A stretch of 47,569 nt of DNA from Mucilaginibacter sp. GTDB taxonomy: Bacteria > Bacteroidota > Bacteroidia > Sphingobacteriales > Sphingobacteriaceae. Location: positions 1 to 47,569 of the forward strand of contig NZ_JANYGH010000030.1 in the NCBI RefSeq assembly GCF_025362475.1, written 5' to 3'. Below the pieces are notes generated by a model. The model was not told the origin of the DNA. It searched no databases and saw only the letters and a list, made by a program, of their open reading frames with translations. Shown here piece by piece: positions 34,934 through 43,101 of the stretch. Within the stretch, counting starts at the first letter, position 1; every line of letters begins with the position of its first letter. Both the position numbers and the translations under genes were made by a program.

Positions 34934-35515
34934 TTAGCCATTTTGATAGAAATAAAACAGTAGGTGGATCAGGAAAAGCGATTTTCTTAGTGTTACAAGT
35001 ACCTTGCCCATCTGATTGCGTACCGTTTTTGGAGAAATTTGTAACTGATCGGCAATTTGCTGGCTGGTTAAGCCTTCATTAAAGCGTAAATTGAAGATAA
35101 TGCGCTGCTGCGGGGGCAATGTGTTTATTAATTCGTTAAAGGCTTTTAAAAATTCGTTATGAAGCATGTTGGCATCGGCGCCATGAGGTGATCCTCTTAG
35201 TTCATCAGCGCCATCGGGCAGCGCGGTATATTTTGCTTCCTTCTCCAGAAACTTGAAAACACCGTTGCGGGCAGCAACCAATAAATAGGCAGGCAAATTT
35301 TCAATGGGTGCTTTGGTGCCTCTTATCCATAGTTGTACAAAAACATCCTGGGCTATATCCTGGGCGCGTTCAGCATCATTCAACCTTTTGTAAGCTGTAT
35401 TGTAAACCTGTTTCCAGTATTTGTTATACAAAATATCAAAAGCAGGTTTACTGCCATTGCTAAGCTGCAATAAAAGTTTGGCATCATCTGCGATATATAA
35501 ATCGTCCGGGATCAT
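34934..35515 (-). CDS. ECF-type RNA polymerase sigma factor
   Basis: A 193-residue ECF sigma. Region 2 (about 22-85: ALDILYNKYWKQVYNTAYKRL-like stretch, AQDIAQDVFVQLW) and region 4 (about 128-180: LINTLPPQQRIIFNLRFNEGLTSQQIADQLQISPKTVRNQM) are complete. It resembles the Bacteroidota sigma-70 RagA/SusC-linked group and probably activates the SusC promoter. The gap to FecR is 184 bases. The C-terminal tail (SLFLIHLLFYFYQNG) is unusually hydrophobic. Confidence 0.94.
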   Translation of the reverse strand: MIPDDLYIADDAKLLLQLSNGSKPAFDILYNKYWKQVYNTAYKRLNDAERAQDIAQDVFVQLWIRGTKAPIENLPAYLLVAARNGVFKFLEKEAKYTALPDGADELRGSPHGADANMLHNEFLKAFNELINTLPPQQRIIFNLRFNEGLTSQQIADQLQISPKTVRNQMGKVLVTLRKSLFLIHLLFYFYQNG

Positions 35516-35813
35516 GATGCCTTAATTTTTTTTACAAACAGCGGGGGAGCCAAAAAATATAAAACACCAACTGGAAACTTAAAGGCCATAATAAAAAGTT
35601 ACACAGTAAAGATAAATATTTTATGAACTTTTGAGGTGGTCAGATTAATTCATCATACCAAATATGATGTATAATGTTAATTTTTTTGCTAACATATAAA
35701 ATTTATAGCTAATAGAAATGAACTTGTATTAGCTGGATATGGAATAAGCAGGATTCGCCAAACCGAAAAGATATTTGGCGTGTATTATTAAGATGCAATT
35801 TTTCTCATCCGGC
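35516..35813. other. intergenic region with inverted repeats
   Basis: No reading frame. Two inverted repeats are visible: CATCATA-N5-TATGATG (35651-35669) and CGCCAAA-N11-TTTGGCG (35756-35780). The second is just after the universal stress gene stop and could end that transcript; the first may be a protein-binding site. Both are weak. Confidence 0.4.
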
Positions 35814-36671
35814 TTATGCCATAACAGATGGAATGATCATTAAAGGGATATGATGATTTACAAGTGCTTTTTCGGTTGTGGATTTATTGAAGATATTTGA
35901 AAAGAAGCCATGCCGGTAATGAACCAGCACCAGCATATCTGATTCGTTGTCTTTACATAATCTGTTTAACCTGTTAATTACATCTTTACCTCTTATTTGC
36001 TGGTAAGTTACACTTGTTTGTTTGATGGCATCAACATGGTTGTAAATTGCTTTTTCTTTAGCTGGATTTTCACTTTCTTCTAAAAGCGATACATGTACAA
36101 TTTCCAATTCAAAACAAAGGGTTTTGCCAAGCCCAACCAGGTAGGTAATAGCGTTGATGTCGGATAGTTCAAATGCCGTGGCCAAAGTAACTTTTTTGAT
36201 TTTTTTCATCTCTGATTTTGGCGGTATTACCAAAACCGGGCAGGATGAATGTTCAATAACGCTTAAGGTATCGCTTCCGAAAAAAAAGTGGTTCAAAGTA
36301 CTGTTGGTACTGGTACCCATTATAATGAGGGCTACATCTTTCTCCTGGATAATAGCAGGTATATTATTGCCGAGCGATCCGTCTTCTGATTGATAATCTA
36401 TTTTTGGTTTATAGTCATCTGTACAAAAACTAGTAATGAGATGCTTTATTTGTATCGATAGCTGAGTTAGCCCGACTATGCTTTCATTTTTACGAAAAGA
36501 AAACTCATCAACTACCCAGGGGCCGCCGGTATAAGCAGGTATCATCGGCAGATCATCATAAGCGTTATACAGGAAAATATCGGCATGAAGCTTTTCTACA
36601 AGCATTAAAGAGGATTTGGCTGCATGGGTTGCGTTTGCAGAAAAATCGGTCAGCATCAAAACTGTTTTCAT
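35814..36671 (-). CDS. universal stress protein, tandem UspA domains
   Basis: A 285-residue protein of two UspA-like domains (about 1-145 and 150-285). The first has the start MKTVLMLTDFSANATHAAKSSL and a clear ATP-binding glycine motif IMGTSTNSTLNHFFFGSDTLSVIEHSSCPVLVIP. The second is more degenerate (LVHYRHGFFSNIFNKSTTEKALVNHHIPLMIIP), so only one site may bind nucleotide. Usps protect cells under starvation and oxidative stress. A near-perfect palindrome lies about 42 bases before its ATG. Confidence 0.93.
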   Translation of the reverse strand: MKTVLMLTDFSANATHAAKSSLMLVEKLHADIFLYNAYDDLPMIPAYTGGPWVVDEFSFRKNESIVGLTQLSIQIKHLITSFCTDDYKPKIDYQSEDGSLGNNIPAIIQEKDVALIIMGTSTNSTLNHFFFGSDTLSVIEHSSCPVLVIPPKSEMKKIKKVTLATAFELSDINAITYLVGLGKTLCFELEIVHVSLLEESENPAKEKAIYNHVDAIKQTSVTYQQIRGKDVINRLNRLCKDNESDMLVLVHYRHGFFSNIFNKSTTEKALVNHHIPLMIIPSVMA

Positions 36672-36712
36672 GGTAAAGCGTTGAGTTGTAAAATTGGAGT
36701 TTTTAAACGGGT

Positions 36713-36738
36713 GTAATAATGACGATGGTCATGATTAC
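36713..36738. promoter_or_regulatory. palindrome upstream of the universal stress gene
   Basis: GTAATAATGAC-GATG-GTCATGATTAC, arms of 11 bases with one mismatch, about 42 bases upstream of the Usp start codon. This is the kind of position at which a dimeric regulator binds. Confidence 0.5.
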
Positions 36739-36898
36739 GTATGATATTTAATTAAATTTACTAATTATCAAACAATTAATTTAAAGGTTTATACTGCCCC
36801 CATATACTGGGTTACAGATATAGATCACGTTTACGAATGATCCCCCTCATTTTTATTAAGAGTTTTTCTGGCAATCTTTATTCAAAGAAAGAGGAATC

Positions 36899-37357
36899 AT
36901 GAATCAAACTCACATCCATTTACTGATAACTCACCTGCCCATTATCGGCTCTATATTAGGTGGGTTGGTTTTAATCCATGGAATTTGGACTAAAAGCCAC
37001 CAAGTTTTGATCGCTGCATACAACGTTTTAATTGTTTCTGCAATAGGTGCAGTAATTGCTTACGCTACAGGTGAAGGAGCAGAAGATGGTGTGGAAAACA
37101 TTCCAGGGATAGCAAAAAGTATGATTGACCAGCATGAAGATTCTGCTGTTATATCTTTGATTGCATTGATCATATTAGGCGCAATCTCTGTGATTGGGCT
37201 TTTGATAACCCTGAAAAAATCATCGCTGATAAGGCCGGTTGCTCTGGTTGCATTATTTATTTCATTAGTAGGTTTTGGACTTATTGCCCGAACTGGTTAT
37301 TTAGGCGGACAGATAAGGCATACGGAAATACAACCTAATGCCCAGACATCTTATTAA
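36899..37357 (+). CDS. small membrane protein, DUF2231-like
   Basis: A 152-residue protein with four hydrophobic helices (about 12-30, 38-58, 83-103, 110-130). HIHLLITHLPIIGS at the start resembles the histidine-bearing first helix of DUF2231 membrane proteins, which may bind haem or metals. A strong Shine-Dalgarno-like AAAGAGGA precedes the ATG at 36899. An imperfect inverted repeat GATCA-N10-TGATC lies at 36823-36842 upstream and could be an activator site. Function unknown. Confidence 0.7.
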   Translation: MNQTHIHLLITHLPIIGSILGGLVLIHGIWTKSHQVLIAAYNVLIVSAIGAVIAYATGEGAEDGVENIPGIAKSMIDQHEDSAVISLIALIILGAISVIGLLITLKKSSLIRPVALVALFISLVGFGLIARTGYLGGQIRHTEIQPNAQTSY

Positions 37358-37512
37358 AAGCATGTAAAGGTATTTTGGCGTAAAATGAATAGTCTTCAGC
37401 ATTGGATAGAAAAAATAATTTCTCAAATACCGACCTTGATTGGTGTGTGAACAAAACGAGGTTTAAGCCGAAACTTTTATATTAAGGTTATTAATAAACC
37501 TTGCCTTTTAGC

Positions 37513-39378
37513 TTAATATGCCAGGTATTGTGTAAATATCTGCTGCATAAAAGCTTTTCCATAAAGCAGGGTTTTATCCGTATAGCTTTGCGGCATGTTT
37601 TTATTTTGGATAAAGCTTACGGTGTTACCGGCATTATCAAAAGTAACCGCTTGCTGAGGCAGCATAAAGCCCATGCCATTATCCCAATCAAAAAATGCGA
37701 AATCCTGGGTATATGGATTCAATAAGTTTTTTGACCATTTAAATTGTTGATGTGGCAGGTTCATTTGCGCCAGCAGAGTGGCGGCTATATCTGTTTGGTT
37801 ACCCAGTTTATTAATTTTCATGCCCCTGTATTCTGGTTTTATGGCATCACCGAAAAACAATAGGGGGATGTGGTATTTCCTGGGTTCATAAGGTTCGGAT
37901 ATGTTTAGGGGCAGCCTGTGCCCATGATCTGCCACCAAAATAAAAACAGTGTTTTTGTACCAGCTGTGTTTTTTAGCTTCGTCAATATATTGTTTCAGGC
38001 TGGCATCGGTGTAGTAAGCCGTACTCCTGAATTTATTGCTCATGTCATCGCCCGGAAAATGAGGCGGCACCGGCAACTCAAATGGTTCATGATTACTTAA
38101 TGTTTGCACATAGCTAAAAAATGGCTGTTGCTGTTGACTTAGGTAATTGATATTTCTTTTGAATAAAATATCATCATGAGCACCCCATTTGGAATTCATT
38201 TCTTTATCCTCAAAGTTTTCCTTTTCAACCAGGTGGGCAATTTTATGACTTAATAAATAGGCCTTAAAATTCATGAACTCACTTTCGCCACCATAAAAAT
38301 AGGAGGTATTATAGCCCTGGTCGGCAAAAATATTGCTTAGGGTGGGCAGGCGTTCCTGTTTCTCGTTATCAATAATGATGGTTCTTGTAGCCTGCGATGG
38401 AAATGCGCTTAGAATAGCGATGATCCCTTTATCGGTTCTATCGCTGGCGGCATAAATACTATCAAATAAAACCCCCTGCTTTATAAAATCCTCAAAATTT
38501 GGCGCATCTCCCTTTTCTCCGCCCAATGATGCTATCAAATCGGCTGTAAAGCTTTCTAACTGAAAGATCACCACATTAGGGCGGTTGGTGGTAAGGATAT
38601 GTATAGTGCTATCCTTTTTTACAGAGTACATACTATCAACCAAAGCCGAGGCTTTTTGTGCAGGCATAAACAGGTATGGATTACCCGGCGACTGCACGTT
38701 CTCCACTACATTTTGAATCAGGTTCCATTCGGTATTCAGGGCACATTGGTTAAGGATGGGCCTTGCAGAAAAATAGGCATTGCTCTGGCTTATTGGCGCC
38801 AGCTGTAAGCCGCCGCGAATAACCAGCAGGTTTAAGCCCAGCAGTAATACTACGATAAAAGGTTTAATTACGAATAGGGCTTTGGGCTTGGTAAATTTAA
38901 AGTCGATGATATATTTTGATAGCAAAACGCCGGTAACAAACAGCACAACCATGACAATAAAACTCAGGAAAATGGGCGAAGAGCTGGCTGCCGCGAAAGC
39001 CTCGGATGGGGCATTTAGAAAAACATCAAACGCCCTGAAGTTTACTTTTGTACCCCACTCGCGGAATATGTTGAGGTTAACAACCGTAATGAATGAGATG
39101 ATAAACACACACAGGTAAACATAAAACCTTAACCATGTAGTTTTGATGTTATATTTTGTGAACCAATTGGCGCTAAAAACGAGCAGGGGGATTACACAGA
39201 TATAAGCCGCGACAGAAGCATCCATACGGATGCCATATAAAAACGTTTGCCAGATTTCGTAAAAACCGGTGCCGCTTAGCTTGTTATGGAAATATATTTC
39301 AAATACTACGCGGGTTAGTATGGATAATATCATCCAAAAGAAAAAGAACCGGCAAAAACTAAAAAGACTTCTTAACAT
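37513..39378 (-). CDS. LtaS-type sulfatase-fold phosphotransferase
   Basis: A 621-residue membrane protein of the LTA synthase/phosphoglycerol transferase family. Five transmembrane helices (to about 190) precede an extracytoplasmic sulfatase-like domain. Key residues are visible: the metal-binding Glu275 in FQLESFTAD, the catalytic Thr315 in SDRTDKG, and the DHGH motif in LVADHGHRLP. In Gram-negatives such enzymes transfer phosphoglycerol or phosphoethanolamine to envelope glycans (OpgB, EptA relatives). The acceptor here is unknown. TATTTTTG at 39393-39386 is a perfect -7 element just before the ATG. Confidence 0.9.
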   Translation of the reverse strand: MLRSLFSFCRFFFFWMILSILTRVVFEIYFHNKLSGTGFYEIWQTFLYGIRMDASVAAYICVIPLLVFSANWFTKYNIKTTWLRFYVYLCVFIISFITVVNLNIFREWGTKVNFRAFDVFLNAPSEAFAAASSSPIFLSFIVMVVLFVTGVLLSKYIIDFKFTKPKALFVIKPFIVVLLLGLNLLVIRGGLQLAPISQSNAYFSARPILNQCALNTEWNLIQNVVENVQSPGNPYLFMPAQKASALVDSMYSVKKDSTIHILTTNRPNVVIFQLESFTADLIASLGGEKGDAPNFEDFIKQGVLFDSIYAASDRTDKGIIAILSAFPSQATRTIIIDNEKQERLPTLSNIFADQGYNTSYFYGGESEFMNFKAYLLSHKIAHLVEKENFEDKEMNSKWGAHDDILFKRNINYLSQQQQPFFSYVQTLSNHEPFELPVPPHFPGDDMSNKFRSTAYYTDASLKQYIDEAKKHSWYKNTVFILVADHGHRLPLNISEPYEPRKYHIPLLFFGDAIKPEYRGMKINKLGNQTDIAATLLAQMNLPHQQFKWSKNLLNPYTQDFAFFDWDNGMGFMLPQQAVTFDNAGNTVSFIQNKNMPQSYTDKTLLYGKAFMQQIFTQYLAY

Positions 39379-39443
39379 CGGGTTTCAAAAATAGTTATTT
39401 AAACCTGATGTTAAGATGCCTTTAATGTAGTGTGATATAAATA

Positions 39444-40649
39444 TTAAACTATGCTGACATGCAATGCCTTAAGTGTATTACACATCACCTTTATCTCTGC
39501 TTCGGTATTATAATAATGTACCGATGCGCGTACATTACTGGTGAGGTGGTTTTTATCCATATAAATAAGCGTTGATATGGCTTTACCTACAGATACGTTG
39601 ATGTGGTTTTGGGCCAGTTTGTTTTTTACTGAGGGGCTATCCATGCCGTTTACAGAAAAGGTTACAATACCACATTGCTGTTCGCCAAAATCATGAACAG
39701 TTATCCCATCAATAGCTGCCAGTTGCTGCCGCATCAAGTTAGCCAGGTATTGTACCCGCTGCCAGATCCTGTCGACTCCGATATTTAAGGCATATTCAAC
39801 GGCTTTACCAAGACCCAGGGTAATTGCGCGATTTTTTTCATACAGTTCAAACCGGCGGGCATCATTTCTCGGCCTAAAATTATCAAGGCTTACCGAAGGC
39901 GCGCTAAAGCCATCCATAAACAGGAGTTGCAGTTTATCCTGCACCTCTTTGCGCACAAACAAAAAGCCAGTTCCCCGTGGTGCCCGCAGGTATTTGCGCC
40001 CGGTTACCGATAACATATCGCAGCCAATCTCTTTTACATCTACCGGTATTTGCCCTGCACTTTGGCAGGCATCAACCAGGTATAAAATGTGGTGTTTGCG
40101 GGCAACTTTACCAATCTCAACAATGGGGATCATTCCGCCCGCGGTTGAAGAAATATGGGTCATGGCAATCAATTTTGTGTTGGGCGATATAGCGGCTTCC
40201 AACGCGGGTAAAGAAAAATTACCCAGATCATCATTCGGGATTATTTTAAGAGTTACACCCCTCGTTTTTTGCACATTTAAAAAACCGATGAGGTTGGTTA
40301 CATATTCCATTTCGCAGGTAATAATCTCATCGCCGGGTTTAAAGTCTATCCCGTTAAAAGCAATTCCCCATGCCGTACTGGCATTTTCAACAAGGGCAAT
40401 TTCGTCCTTGCCGGCATTAATCAACCGGGCTACCAACTCATAGGTATTATTTAATTGGTCATCGTATTTATATTCGGTTTCGTAGCCGCCATTAATTGCT
40501 TCCTCATGCAGGTAATTAACAACGGTTTCAACCACCACATCAGGAGGTAAGGACGCACCCGCATTGTTAAAATGGATTTTTTGGGCTGTTCCCTCGGTTT
40601 CGGTTCTTAGTTGCTGTATTTCCTGTTCGCTTAATGGGGTAATTTCCAT
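39444..40649 (-). CDS. PLP-dependent aminotransferase class V-fold enzyme
   Basis: A 401-residue enzyme of the fold-type I class V group (isopenicillin N epimerase, cysteine desulfurase, EgtE-like). The active-site Lys219 lies in SVTGRKYLRAPRGTGFL; the PLP-binding Asp in LYLVDACQSAGQ (about 193) and the NNAGAS start (28-33) fit the family. Substrate is unclear: the RAPRGTG loop occurs in ergothioneine-type sulfoxide lyases and in epimerase-like enzymes. No cysteine desulfurase partner is adjacent. Confidence 0.88.
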   Translation of the reverse strand: MEITPLSEQEIQQLRTETEGTAQKIHFNNAGASLPPDVVVETVVNYLHEEAINGGYETEYKYDDQLNNTYELVARLINAGKDEIALVENASTAWGIAFNGIDFKPGDEIITCEMEYVTNLIGFLNVQKTRGVTLKIIPNDDLGNFSLPALEAAISPNTKLIAMTHISSTAGGMIPIVEIGKVARKHHILYLVDACQSAGQIPVDVKEIGCDMLSVTGRKYLRAPRGTGFLFVRKEVQDKLQLLFMDGFSAPSVSLDNFRPRNDARRFELYEKNRAITLGLGKAVEYALNIGVDRIWQRVQYLANLMRQQLAAIDGITVHDFGEQQCGIVTFSVNGMDSPSVKNKLAQNHINVSVGKAISTLIYMDKNHLTSNVRASVHYYNTEAEIKVMCNTLKALHVSIV

Positions 40650-40701
40650 GGTGTTTTAGTTTGTTGGTGAGTGATATTCTGTTTTTCAACACATATTTAA
40701 T

Positions 40702-40816
40702 GTCCCCTCAGGGTCTCCTTGAAAAGGGATCCTGAAGCCGCGTGCTATGTATAATCTATATACATTCGACCTGTATGGTGCCTCAGGGTCCTCCGTTGGA
40801 GAGACCCTGAGGGGAC
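40702..40816. repeat. 115-bp palindromic repeat, copy 1
   Basis: A small element whose ends are inverted repeats: GTCCCCTCAGGGTCTC (40702-40717) and GAGACCCTGAGGGGAC (40801-40816), with an inner CTCAGGGTCCTCC copy near 40782. A truncated second copy is at 47321. It lies in the gap between two minus-strand genes and has no coding capacity, like a MITE or REP-type element. Confidence 0.85.
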
Positions 40817-40848
40817 GGAATATTAGTTTATTGTGAATGTTATTTTTG

Positions 40849-41307
40849 CTAAAAATTAATCTCCATCATAATGTCCGCTCGGCCATAGGTGCCTGGGGTT
40901 ACCGGTATTTCTGTAAAGCCCAGTTTGTGATAAATGTGTATGGCGTTTTTTAATACCCGGTTTGAAAACAATATCAGCTTTTGCACCCCCATTTCCCGGG
41001 CTTTATCAATACCTGCCTGGCATAAAAACTGACCAGCGCCACCACCATGATAAGTTTTATCAACGGCCATTTTGGTAAGCTCATAAACACCATCCTCAAT
41101 AAAGCGAAGACCTACTGTACCTACAATGGTAGTGCCCAACGCTGCAAAATAGATTTTGCCTCCTTGTTTTAGCATGGCCTCATCAGGGTTTTCTAAAACC
41201 CATTTGTCCAGCGGTTCTACTACAAAAAATTCTTCGAGCCAGGCTTTGTTGAATTTTTCAAAGTAGGGCTGGTACGATGGCTGATAATCAATTAATTGAA
41301 GTTCCAT
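40849..41307 (-). CDS. GNAT-family N-acetyltransferase
   Basis: A 152-residue acetyltransferase: the acetyl-CoA-binding segment ELTKMAVDKTYHGGGAGQFLCQAGIDKARE (about 77-106) corresponds to motif A (R/Q-x-x-G-x-G/A), here HGGGAGQ. The C-terminal NAIHIYHKLGFTEIP is the usual motif B. Substrate unknown. It is divergent from the MocR regulator, with which it shares a 94-base gap, and may be controlled by it. Confidence 0.9.
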   Translation of the reverse strand: MELQLIDYQPSYQPYFEKFNKAWLEEFFVVEPLDKWVLENPDEAMLKQGGKIYFAALGTTIVGTVGLRFIEDGVYELTKMAVDKTYHGGGAGQFLCQAGIDKAREMGVQKLILFSNRVLKNAIHIYHKLGFTEIPVTPGTYGRADIMMEINF

Positions 41308-41341
41308 TTTTTAATATGTTTTGATCATTACAAAGTAAAAG

Positions 41342-41395
41342 CATCTGGCTATAGTAAAACAGATTCAGTTTTATTAATTTTGACCATAACAGATT
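41342..41395. promoter_or_regulatory. candidate MocR operator and promoter
   Basis: AACAGATT occurs directly at 41358-41365 and 41388-41395, exactly 30 bp apart, with an inverted ATCTG at 41343-41347. The -7 element TAATTTTG (41375-41382) lies between the direct copies. Direct repeats at whole-turn spacing are typical of MocR binding sites. Confidence 0.5.
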
Positions 41396-41401
41396 TTTAA
41401 A

Positions 41402-42844
41402 ATGGAGAAATTGCCTGCAGCCGTTAATGATGATTTTTTATATGCGCAGATAGCCGCACGTATTGAAAAACAGATTAAACAAAACCTGCTAAAAACCGGC
41501 GACAAGCTGCCATCCGTAAGGGCGTTAAGCCTGGAGCAGGGCATCAGCATCAGCACATCATACAAAGCTTATGTTGAGCTGGAAAACATGGGTATGATAG
41601 AGGCCAGGCCAAAATCTGGCTATTATGTAAAGTTTTCGCCGGCAAGATCAACCAACGCGCCAGAAGTTAGGCCCCCCTTAAAAAAGATAGAGCAGGCCAG
41701 CGTTACCCAGATGATAGCGATGGTTTATCAAAACATGAGCGAAGAAAGTGTTGTGCGTTTATCGCGTTCATCGCCGCCGTTTAGCCTCATTCCGATGGCT
41801 AAGCTCAATAAATCCATGATGGAATCTATCCGCAAAAGTCCTACGGGTAATATCAATTATGAAAATCTGCAGGGTAATATCGGCTTACGTAACCAGGTTG
41901 CCAAAAACGCTTTTAACTGGGGCGGTAATATTACCGGCAATGATGTGGTAACTACCCAGGGCTGCCTGGAAGCCCTGATATTTTGCCTGCGGGCACTTAC
42001 CAAACCGGGGGATACCGTTGCTATTGAAAGCCCCACCTTTTTTGGGATCTTTAATATCATGCTCAGCCTTGATTTGAAGGTGCTGGAGATTCCGGTTAAC
42101 CCCGATACAGGAATTGATATTGATTACCTGGCCGAGGCAATGGATAAAGTGGATATTAAAGCCTGCCTGTTTGTAACCAATTTTAGTAATCCGGTGGGTA
42201 GCTGCATGCCCGATGACAGTAAGCAACAATTAGTCAAACTGATAACAAAAAGGCGCATCCCGTTGATAGAGGATGACATTTATGGCGAGATATATTTTGG
42301 AAAAAGCAGGCCGCGTACATGCAAAAGCTACGATACCGAAGGTTGGGTATTGTTATGCTCATCAGTTTCTAAATCAATTGCGCCGGGTTATCGGGTAGGG
42401 TGGTGCATACCGGGCAGGTTTAAAGACCAGGTTATCAATATAAAAATGATGCATACCATCAGTTCGGCTACGCCAACGCAGGCAGCCATTGGCCATTTTT
42501 TTGAAACGGGACGCTATGACCTGCATATGCGCAACCTGCGTAAGGCCTTGTACACCCAAAGTTTGCGTTATACCCAAGCCATTGTTATCTATTTTCCGGC
42601 AAATACCAAAATAAGCAGTCCGCAGGGAGGTTATGCCCTATGGGTTGAGCTTGATAAAAACATTGATGCTTTTGAGCTTTACCAGCTTGCCATAGCCCAA
42701 AACATCAGCATTGCTCCAGGGCAAATTTTTAGTACCGATGCAAGGTTCACCAATTTTATCCGCATCAGTTTTGGTTTAACTTTTAATGACGTGGTGGAGC
42801 GGAGCTTTAAGGTTTTAGGGGAGCTGATAAGGCAATTGGGATAA
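41402..42844 (+). CDS. MocR/GntR-type regulator with aminotransferase domain
   Basis: A 480-residue fusion: an N-terminal GntR-like winged helix (about 10-78, GDKLPSVRALSLEQGISISTSYKAYVELENMGMIEARPKSGYYV) and a class I aminotransferase-like domain (about 115-478). The PLP Lys324 sits in SSVSKSIAPGYRVGW, with PLP-contact residues in LIEDDIYGEIYFG (about 288-300) and TQGCLEAL (about 185-192). Such proteins sense amino compounds through PLP and regulate neighbouring genes. Divergent from the GNAT gene; the operator repeats lie between them. Confidence 0.94.
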   Translation: MEKLPAAVNDDFLYAQIAARIEKQIKQNLLKTGDKLPSVRALSLEQGISISTSYKAYVELENMGMIEARPKSGYYVKFSPARSTNAPEVRPPLKKIEQASVTQMIAMVYQNMSEESVVRLSRSSPPFSLIPMAKLNKSMMESIRKSPTGNINYENLQGNIGLRNQVAKNAFNWGGNITGNDVVTTQGCLEALIFCLRALTKPGDTVAIESPTFFGIFNIMLSLDLKVLEIPVNPDTGIDIDYLAEAMDKVDIKACLFVTNFSNPVGSCMPDDSKQQLVKLITKRRIPLIEDDIYGEIYFGKSRPRTCKSYDTEGWVLLCSSVSKSIAPGYRVGWCIPGRFKDQVINIKMMHTISSATPTQAAIGHFFETGRYDLHMRNLRKALYTQSLRYTQAIVIYFPANTKISSPQGGYALWVELDKNIDAFELYQLAIAQNISIAPGQIFSTDARFTNFIRISFGLTFNDVVERSFKVLGELIRQLG

Positions 42845-42889
42845 AATTATTTTTTTGTGGAGACGCAGATCTTTTTTATTCTAAAAACC

Positions 42890-42931
42890 CGTTGTCATTT
42901 CTCACTCGTACCTCGTTTCGAAATGACAACG
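42890..42931. repeat. palindromic repeat, GTTGTCATTTC type
   Basis: Perfect 12-bp inverted repeat (42890-42901 with 42920-42931) around an 18-base loop. It resembles the dispersed GTCATTTCGA-type palindromes seen in Bacteroidota genomes. Located between the MocR gene and the MFS promoter, where it may also end transcription. Confidence 0.6.
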
Positions 42932-43018
42932 TTATATATATAGTTCACACGGGAAATTTTCAACTGTCTTCAAAAGATCATAATAACGGTAAGTTTATAA
43001 TCGCTTCCCTAAACCGGG

Positions 43019-43026
43019 TATCTTTG
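43019..43026 (+). promoter_or_regulatory. -7 element of the MFS transporter
   Basis: TATCTTTG is a perfect TAnnTTTG match 76 bases before the ATG at 43102. TTTA at 42994-42997 could be a weak -33 partner with a 21-base spacer. Confidence 0.55.
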
Positions 43027-43101
43027 CGACTTGTTTAATAATTGACCGGAAAAAGAGTAATAAAACAGCCCTTTTTAGCCCGGTCAGCAAATTTAACCGA
43101 T

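Noticed and set aside
39949..40443. Plus-strand frame of 164 codons
   Set aside because: Opposite the PLP enzyme gene, no domain or start signal; a shadow frame.
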